Positions 1-5,033 of a stretch of 5,033 nucleotides of DNA are shown one piece after another. Below the pieces are notes generated by a model. That model ran no database searches. It saw only the letters and a program-made list of their open reading frames with translations, and was not told where the DNA came from. Source of the DNA: Gammaproteobacteria bacterium (GTDB lineage Bacteria; Pseudomonadota; Gammaproteobacteria; Arenicellales; JAHEKD01); NCBI GenBank assembly GCA_024638545.1, contig JAHEKD010000002.1:13883-18915 (forward strand), read 5' to 3'. Within the stretch, counting starts at the first letter, position 1. Every line of letters begins with the position of its first letter. The position numbers were made by a program, and so were the translations under genes.

Positions 1-248
1 TTTTCAGGCAGTCCGGCCTGCATCGCTAAAGTATTGCATAGACTTTGGGGCACTGCATCAGGATAGCGATTAATGTTTACCTGTTTTAGCTTTTTAACCC
101 ACTCGTTTTTTAACAGCGCACTCCAGTCATAGGGGTTTTCCATTAAATCCAGTTTGACCAGACCTGAACTCGGCTGCACGTGGTATGCATCTATGGTGAG
201 CAATTCAGGACGCAATAATTTATTACGCCATTTTTTTTGTTCACTCAT
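1..248 (-). CDS. hisC: Histidinol-phosphate aminotransferase HisC, N-terminal part (runs off the window)
   Basis: This is the first 82 codons of HisC, the PLP-dependent fold-type I aminotransferase that converts imidazole acetol-phosphate and glutamate to histidinol phosphate in the cytoplasm. The visible protein starts MSEQKKWRNKLLRPELL and carries the family's N-terminal signatures: an AYHV segment at residues 21-24, KLDLMENPY at 32-40 (the conserved Glu-Asn-Pro stretch) and NRYPD at 60-64. The PLP lysine and the rest of the enzyme lie beyond base 1. The ATG at 248 is the only reasonable start, because an in-frame TAG occurs five codons upstream (261-263) with no ATG between. The start overlaps the stop of the preceding small ORF as ATGA, and no strong Shine-Dalgarno is present, so translation is probably coupled to that ORF. 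Identification is by recognised motifs and by position after hisD. Confidence 0.93.
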   Translation of the reverse strand, partial: MSEQKKWRNKLLRPELLTIDAYHVQPSSGLVKLDLMENPYDWSALLKNEWVKKLKQVNINRYPDAVPQSLCNTLAMQAGLPE

Positions 249-436
249 GGCTTTAAGTATCTATACAAAATCCCCGCTGTGTTAAACCCTGGATCGCCCA
301 TAAACGGCATCGGGGCGCGATGCGCCTGTAACTGCATCGCGAAAGGCAGGATTTTCATAGCGGCCGCCAGCGAAATATGCAGCGTGCTGTTATCGAAACT
401 TAAAGTGTAATCATACATGCACTTGTGTCCGTTCAT
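245..436 (-). CDS. Unrecognised 63-residue protein between hisD and hisC
   Basis: I do not recognise this short ORF. It begins 9 bases after the hisD stop and its TGA overlaps the hisC ATG by 4 bases (ATGA), a spacing typical of real operon genes. It fills a 197-base interval that otherwise has no gene. Its codons look ordinary for the neighbourhood, with many CTG, GCG, ATC and GGC. The product begins MNGHKCMYDYTLSFDNSTL, has a mildly hydrophobic middle (SLAAAMKILPFAMQLQA, about residues 22-38) and ends in a Gly/Pro/aromatic tail containing GDPGFNTAG and YRYLKP. I see no clear signal peptide, convincing transmembrane helix, metal-binding Cys/His cluster or known domain. The ATG at 436 has only a poorly spaced AGAGA before it. 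The ATG at 418 (Met7), with GGA 9 bases upstream, is an alternative start. It could be a genuine small protein, a coupling ORF that delivers ribosomes to hisC, or a remnant. Confidence 0.5.
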   Translation of the reverse strand: MNGHKCMYDYTLSFDNSTLHISLAAAMKILPFAMQLQAHRAPMPFMGDPGFNTAGILYRYLKP

Positions 437-445
437 TCTCTGTTA

Positions 446-1747
446 TTAACGTTGCTTCGATTTTTTGCGGTATTGAGCGGAGCATTGATGTGCTGTCAAG
501 CCCTCCTTGCTGGCTAGATACGCCGCCGCGTCTGCGACGTTTACTACGCTTTTCTCGCTGAATCGAACAACGCTGGTCCTTTTTTGAAAATCATACACAC
601 CCAGCGGGGAGCTGAATTTTGCCGTTCCCGAGGTCGGCAGAACGTGGTTAGGTCCGGCACAGTAATCACCCAGAACTTCAGCGCTGTAGCGACCAATAAA
701 GATCGATCCCGCGTGACGTATTAAAGCCATGAGCCTATCTGCATCTTTTGTCATTAATTCAAGATGTTCAGGTGCAGTCCGATTGATTATATCGGCAACC
801 TGCTGGCAGGTTTGAGCAAGGATGAGTGCCCCTTGATTGGTTAAGGCCTTTTCTATGATGGCCCTTCTGGGCTGGTGCGGCAAGAGCTTGTCAATCGAAG
901 TTTTAACGTCCAGATGATGTTTTTCGTCTAGGGTGATATGAATTGACTGAGCCATTTCATCGTGTTCAGCCTGCGCAAATAGATCCATGGCCACCCAATC
1001 CGGATCGACGCTTGTGTCACTCACCACCAGGACTTCAGAGGGCCCGGCAATCATATCAATACCTACTTCACCAAATACCAGTCGTTTGGCTTGAGCGACA
1101 TAAGCGTTACCCGGTCCGACAATTTTATCAACCTTCGGAATCGTTTGCGTGCCATATGCCAGCGCCGCAATTGCCTGGGCACCGCCGACTTTGAATACGC
1201 GGTCAACGCCGGCCAATGCCGCCGCAGCCAGCACACTGCTGTTGATTTTATTCTGAGGTGCCGGCACAGTCATAACGAGCTCTTTCACACCTGCAAGTTT
1301 TGCCGGAATCGCAGCCATTAGAACTGATGATGGATATGCGGCCTTTCCGCCGGGCACGTAAATTCCTACCTTATCCAGTGCTGTGACGCGTTGGCCGAGT
1401 TCCGCACCGTCTTCGTCAAAAAAACGCCAGTCTTCCATCACCTGGTGACGATGGTAATTTTCTATTCGTCTGGCGGCATATTGCAGTGCTGTCCTTAACT
1501 GATCGTCAATTTTCTCTAGGGCATCGTGTAATTCAGATCTGGAAACCTCAAGCTGCTCAACACTGTCTGTCTCAAGCCCGTCAAACTTTGATGTGTAGCT
1601 GATTATTGCCGGATCACCATCAGTTTTTATATCCGCCAGGATTCTTTCTACGCTGGTAACTATATCTTCTGAATATGCAGTCTCTCGACTGAGCAATTCA
1701 TCCAGCAGTTTTTTAAAATTTGGATCAGCTGTACTCAGGTATTTCAT
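446..1747 (-). CDS. hisD: Histidinol dehydrogenase HisD
   Basis: HisD is the zinc-dependent, NAD-linked cytoplasmic enzyme that oxidises L-histidinol through histidinal to L-histidine, the last two steps of the pathway. The 433-residue length is normal for the family. Visible signatures include VGIYVPGG (127-134), VGGAQAIAALAYGT (187-200), a GPGN turn (211-214) and AGPSEVLVV (234-242). The residues that match the known enzyme's metal ligands are all present: Gln259 and His262 in AQAEHD, Asp361 in GDYCAGPNH and His420 in EGLTAHQ. The catalytic pair Glu327-His328 sits in RTAPEHLEL. It should therefore be active. The ATG at 1747 lies 5 bases after the hisG stop with only a weak, distant purine-rich site, so translation is probably coupled to hisG. 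The C-terminus is basic (YRKKSKQR). Confidence 0.97.
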   Translation of the reverse strand: MKYLSTADPNFKKLLDELLSRETAYSEDIVTSVERILADIKTDGDPAIISYTSKFDGLETDSVEQLEVSRSELHDALEKIDDQLRTALQYAARRIENYHRHQVMEDWRFFDEDGAELGQRVTALDKVGIYVPGGKAAYPSSVLMAAIPAKLAGVKELVMTVPAPQNKINSSVLAAAALAGVDRVFKVGGAQAIAALAYGTQTIPKVDKIVGPGNAYVAQAKRLVFGEVGIDMIAGPSEVLVVSDTSVDPDWVAMDLFAQAEHDEMAQSIHITLDEKHHLDVKTSIDKLLPHQPRRAIIEKALTNQGALILAQTCQQVADIINRTAPEHLELMTKDADRLMALIRHAGSIFIGRYSAEVLGDYCAGPNHVLPTSGTAKFSSPLGVYDFQKRTSVVRFSEKSVVNVADAAAYLASKEGLTAHQCSAQYRKKSKQR

Positions 1748-1752
1748 GATCG

Positions 1753-2388
1753 TTATACGATTGCCCGCTTCAATCTATCGATCAATGGCATTAGCTGCTC
1801 GCGCTTTAACTTATACGACACTTTGTTGGCCACTAGTCTAGCACTGATATGCGCAATGGTTTCGGTTTCAATCAGATTATTAGCTTTCAATGTGCTGCCG
1901 CTGTCGACCAGATCGATGATACGATCACACAGACCGGCGTGCGGCGCAAGTTCCATCGAACCGTAGAGTTTGATAATCTCGCACTGTATGCCTTTGCTGG
2001 CAAAGTATTCACGTGAAATCTTCTCATATTTGGTGGCAACTTTAATTTTACCCAGCACAGGCTTCCCGGTAGCTGGTAAATTTGATAATTGCGCCAGTGA
2101 TAAGCGGCAGCGTGCAAGCCCCGTATCATACAGTTCATACAGATCACTTCCACCTGTTTCCATCAGTACATCCTTACCGACAATTCCCAGGTCTGCTGCG
2201 CCTAATCTGACATATGTCGGAGCATCTGTCGCTCTGACAATAACAACGCTGATCGGACTGCTTTTCACAGGTATGACTAACTTTCGACTATCATCAGGGT
2301 GTTCTGCAAGTTCAAGTCCAGCGCGTTCAAACACCGGCAAGACTTGATCTAGGATTCGTCCTTTCGATAAGGCGATCTTTAAACGCAT
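1753..2388 (-). CDS. hisG: ATP phosphoribosyltransferase catalytic subunit HisG, short form
   Basis: HisG condenses ATP with PRPP to give phosphoribosyl-ATP, the first and feedback-controlled step of histidine synthesis. The protein begins MRLKIALSKGRIL and has the PRPP-binding loop DLVDSGSTLKANNL at about residues 159-172, then stops at 211 residues. That is the short HisG family, which lacks the roughly 80-residue C-terminal histidine-binding domain of the E. coli type. In known cases short HisG works as a hetero-octamer with HisZ, a histidyl-tRNA-synthetase-like regulatory subunit. HisZ is not in this window and is inferred to be encoded elsewhere. I chose the ATG at 2388 because AGAGGA (2395-2400) is 6 bases from it. 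The in-frame GTG at 2391, one codon earlier, is only 3 bases from that site. The gene lies 41 bases after murA and 5 bases before hisD. Confidence 0.96.
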   Translation of the reverse strand: MRLKIALSKGRILDQVLPVFERAGLELAEHPDDSRKLVIPVKSSPISVVIVRATDAPTYVRLGAADLGIVGKDVLMETGGSDLYELYDTGLARCRLSLAQLSNLPATGKPVLGKIKVATKYEKISREYFASKGIQCEIIKLYGSMELAPHAGLCDRIIDLVDSGSTLKANNLIETETIAHISARLVANKVSYKLKREQLMPLIDRLKRAIV

Positions 2389-2394
2389 CACATT

Positions 2395-2400
2395 TCCTCT
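2395..2400 (-). promoter_or_regulatory. Shine-Dalgarno site of hisG (decides the start codon)
   Basis: AGAGGA on the minus strand is the clearest ribosome-binding site in the window. It is 6 bases from the ATG at 2388 and 3 bases from the GTG at 2391, which favours the ATG and a 211-residue HisG. A strong own site here, unlike at most other junctions, suggests hisG is translated independently of murA. Confidence 0.7.
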
Positions 2401-2429
2401 GGCACTGTGCTTTTATCTTTGAAAGCGTG

Positions 2430-4090
<1,661 letters not shown>

Positions 4091-4116
4091 GTTAAACCTT
4101 TAAATTTAAGAACCTG

Positions 4117-4122
4117 ATTATA
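4117..4122 (-). promoter_or_regulatory. Possible -10 element of an internal promoter before grxD
   Basis: The minus strand reads TATAAT here, a perfect sigma-70 -10 hexamer. It lies in the 58-base gap between ibaG and grxD, the longest gap in the window. A start of transcription would fall near 4110, giving a leader of about 20 bases that contains the grxD ribosome-binding site. At 16-18 base spacing the -35 region is only T-rich (around 4139-4146) and matches TTGACA poorly, and there is no TG extension. It could drive grxD-murA-his separately from the mla genes. The surrounding DNA is AT-rich, so a chance match is possible. Confidence 0.35.
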
Positions 4123-4148
4123 GCTTAAGCAGCCTTTTAAAAAACAGC

Positions 4149-4391
4149 TCAGTCTTGAGACTGTTGCCATTCAGACGGTGTAAGTGTTTTCATGGACAAG
4201 GCATGTATTTCCGCCTTCATCCTTTCCCCGAGAACCTGATAGACCATTTGATGGCGCTTGATCCTGGATATGCCTTCAAACTGCTCGGCTACAATTGTAG
4301 TAAAAAAATGCTGACCGTCACCTTCCACCTCAATATGCACACACTCAAGTCCGGCAGTTATCCAGTCTTTAATTTGCTCTGCTGTGATCAT
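4149..4391 (-). CDS. ibaG: BolA-family protein IbaG (YrbA type)
   Basis: This 80-residue protein is a complete BolA-fold domain. BolA proteins bind [2Fe-2S] clusters together with monothiol glutaredoxins, and IbaG of E. coli has been linked to acid stress. Visible family features are EVEGDGQHF (21-29, with conserved His28), FEGISRIKRHQMVY (38-51, including the Arg46-His47 pair) and IHALSMKTLTPSEW (62-75, with the conserved C-terminal His63). I call it IbaG rather than BolA because of its short length and its place between mlaB and murA, the usual yrbA locus. Its ATG at 4391 overlaps the mlaB stop as ATGA, with a weak GGTAAA site upstream, so translation is probably coupled. The next gene encodes its likely partner, a CGFS glutaredoxin. 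Confidence 0.93.
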   Translation of the reverse strand: MITAEQIKDWITAGLECVHIEVEGDGQHFFTTIVAEQFEGISRIKRHQMVYQVLGERMKAEIHALSMKTLTPSEWQQSQD

Positions 4392-4684
4392 TTTACCGAT
4401 GCCAAGTTTAAAATTTCATCTAGATGCGTCATTTCAATTAAACGCATCAGCTGCTCCGGCACGTGGCTAAAACTAACTTTTTTGCGGTTTTTGCGGGCCT
4501 GGTTTGTCCATTCCAGCATGATTGCCAAAGCTGCACTGTCAGATTGCTCGACTGCACCAAGGTCTATTGTTATATCATTCAAATTAATCGCTGAAATATT
4601 GATTGACTCGAATACCTGCATGGCTTGCTCAAAAGTCATATCACCCGTCACCTCGCAGGTTTGTGTCTGATTAGCGGAAGTCAT
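4388..4684 (-). CDS. mlaB: STAS-domain protein MlaB of the Mla phospholipid transport system
   Basis: MlaB is the small cytoplasmic STAS-domain subunit of the inner-membrane MlaFEDB ABC transporter, which moves phospholipids between the inner membrane and MlaC to keep the outer membrane asymmetric. In studied systems it stabilises the ATPase MlaF. The 98-residue protein shows the STAS pattern: a beta strand ITIDLGAVEQ (38-47), the loop DSAALAIML (49-57) leading into a helix, then KKVSFSHVPEQLMRLI (68-83). Ser50 occupies the position where E. coli MlaB has a functionally important Thr. The sequence is divergent, as is usual for MlaB, and the assignment rests partly on position between mlaC and ibaG. 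The ATG at 4684 is 3 bases after the mlaC stop with no clear Shine-Dalgarno, and its own stop overlaps the ibaG start. Confidence 0.88.
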   Translation of the reverse strand: MTSANQTQTCEVTGDMTFEQAMQVFESINISAINLNDITIDLGAVEQSDSAALAIMLEWTNQARKNRKKVSFSHVPEQLMRLIEMTHLDEILNLASVK

Positions 4685-4687
4685 TTT

Positions 4688-5033
4688 CTATAATTTATTT
4701 TTCATTGCCAAACTATCGATTAATCCATCCATGCCCTGCTTTTGAATGATGGAGGTGTAGCTGGTTCTGAAATTTGTAATTAGATTAATACCGTCTGCAA
4801 CGACGTTATAGATTCGCCATTGACCGTCCGGACCCTGCTGTAGTTTGAAGGCGACAGGAATATTTCGATCTGTTGTCTGCAACACGGCTTCGATTATTGC
4901 TTTGTCTTTATCTTCGTTGTACCGGGCTGGCTGATAAATAATCTTTTGACCCGAATACTGGAACAGCCCCTGAGCATAGCTTTTCATTAAAAATGATTTG
5001 AATTCGCTTATGAACTTATCTCTTTGCTCAGGC
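4688..5033 (-). CDS. mlaC: Phospholipid-binding periplasmic protein MlaC, C-terminal part (starts outside the window)
   Basis: The frame is open to the edge of the window, giving the last 114 residues of MlaC, the periplasmic carrier that shuttles phospholipids between the outer-membrane MlaA complex and the inner-membrane transporter. MlaC proteins are about 200 residues long, so roughly the N-terminal half, including the signal peptide, is missing here. Visible family features are PEQRDKFISEF near the edge, LMKSYAQGLFQYSGQKI, then PVAFKLQQ and the strongly typical block WRIYNVVADGINLITNFR followed by SYTSIIQKQGMDGLI. The in-frame ATG at 4987 is internal: conserved MlaC sequence continues upstream of it, so it should not be taken as the start. 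It ends 3 bases before mlaB, and mlaD, mlaE and mlaF would be expected beyond base 5033. Confidence 0.94.
   Translation of the reverse strand, partial: PEQRDKFISEFKSFLMKSYAQGLFQYSGQKIIYQPARYNEDKDKAIIEAVLQTTDRNIPVAFKLQQGPDGQWRIYNVVADGINLITNFRTSYTSIIQKQGMDGLIDSLAMKNKL

Noticed and set aside
360..367. GCGGCCGC palindrome (a NotI site) as a possible cloning junction
   Set aside because: It encodes Ala-Ala in the small ORF, the flanking DNA is continuous in frame, and no vector-like sequence is visible.
1970..2347. 125-codon open frame on the plus strand inside hisG
   Set aside because: It is antisense to a conserved hisG with intact motifs, with no independent evidence such as a ribosome-binding site or recognisable domain.
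2402..2410. Inverted repeat GCACTGTGC between murA and hisG as a terminator
   Set aside because: The arms leave at most a 3-base stem with a usable loop, and no T-run follows in the right place.
4155..4670. 171-codon open frame on the plus strand across ibaG and mlaB
   Set aside because: It lies fully antisense to two well-supported genes, its product resembles no family I know, and it has the low-complexity look of a reverse-frame shadow.
4688..4987. A 99-residue protein starting at the ATG at 4987
   Set aside because: The frame continues open to the window edge with MlaC-like sequence upstream, so this ATG is internal to a truncated mlaC.

Overview
The window is a compact run of chromosomal genes, all on the minus strand. 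In transcription order (right to left) they are mlaC (3' part only), mlaB, ibaG (BolA family), grxD (CGFS monothiol glutaredoxin), murA, hisG (short form), hisD, an unrecognised 63-residue ORF, and hisC (5' part only). The order mla-ibaG-murA-hisG-hisD-hisC is the classic arrangement of many non-enteric Gammaproteobacteria (Pseudomonas-like). Moderate base composition, a short HisG and a glutaredoxin gene between ibaG and murA point to a free-living or environmental gammaproteobacterium rather than an enteric one. I cannot name the genus.

Region by region: 4688-5033 is the C-terminal half of the periplasmic lipid carrier MlaC. 4388-4684 is the STAS-domain protein MlaB of the inner-membrane MlaFEDB transporter. 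4149-4391 is the BolA-family protein IbaG, whose start overlaps the mlaB stop as ATGA. 4091-4148 is a 58-base gap with a good -10 hexamer, a possible internal promoter. 3767-4090 is GrxD. 2430-3752 is MurA, starting at GTG. 1753-2388 is HisG and 446-1747 is HisD. 245-436 is the small unknown ORF, and 1-248 is the start of HisC. No stretch over 300 bases lacks a gene; the longest gaps are 58 and 41 bases. I saw no RNA genes, mobile elements, CRISPR arrays or convincing terminators.

Functionally the run joins outer-membrane lipid asymmetry (Mla), iron-sulfur handling (IbaG with GrxD), the first committed step of peptidoglycan synthesis (MurA) and histidine biosynthesis (HisG first step, HisD last two steps, HisC transamination). 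Tight spacing, stop/start overlaps and poor Shine-Dalgarno sites at several junctions suggest co-transcription and translational coupling. Most of the window is conserved housekeeping DNA. The parts most worth a second look are the unknown ORF between hisD and hisC, the IbaG-GrxD pairing inside the mla-murA cluster, and the extended MurA C-terminus. I see no clear evidence of an undescribed multi-gene system.
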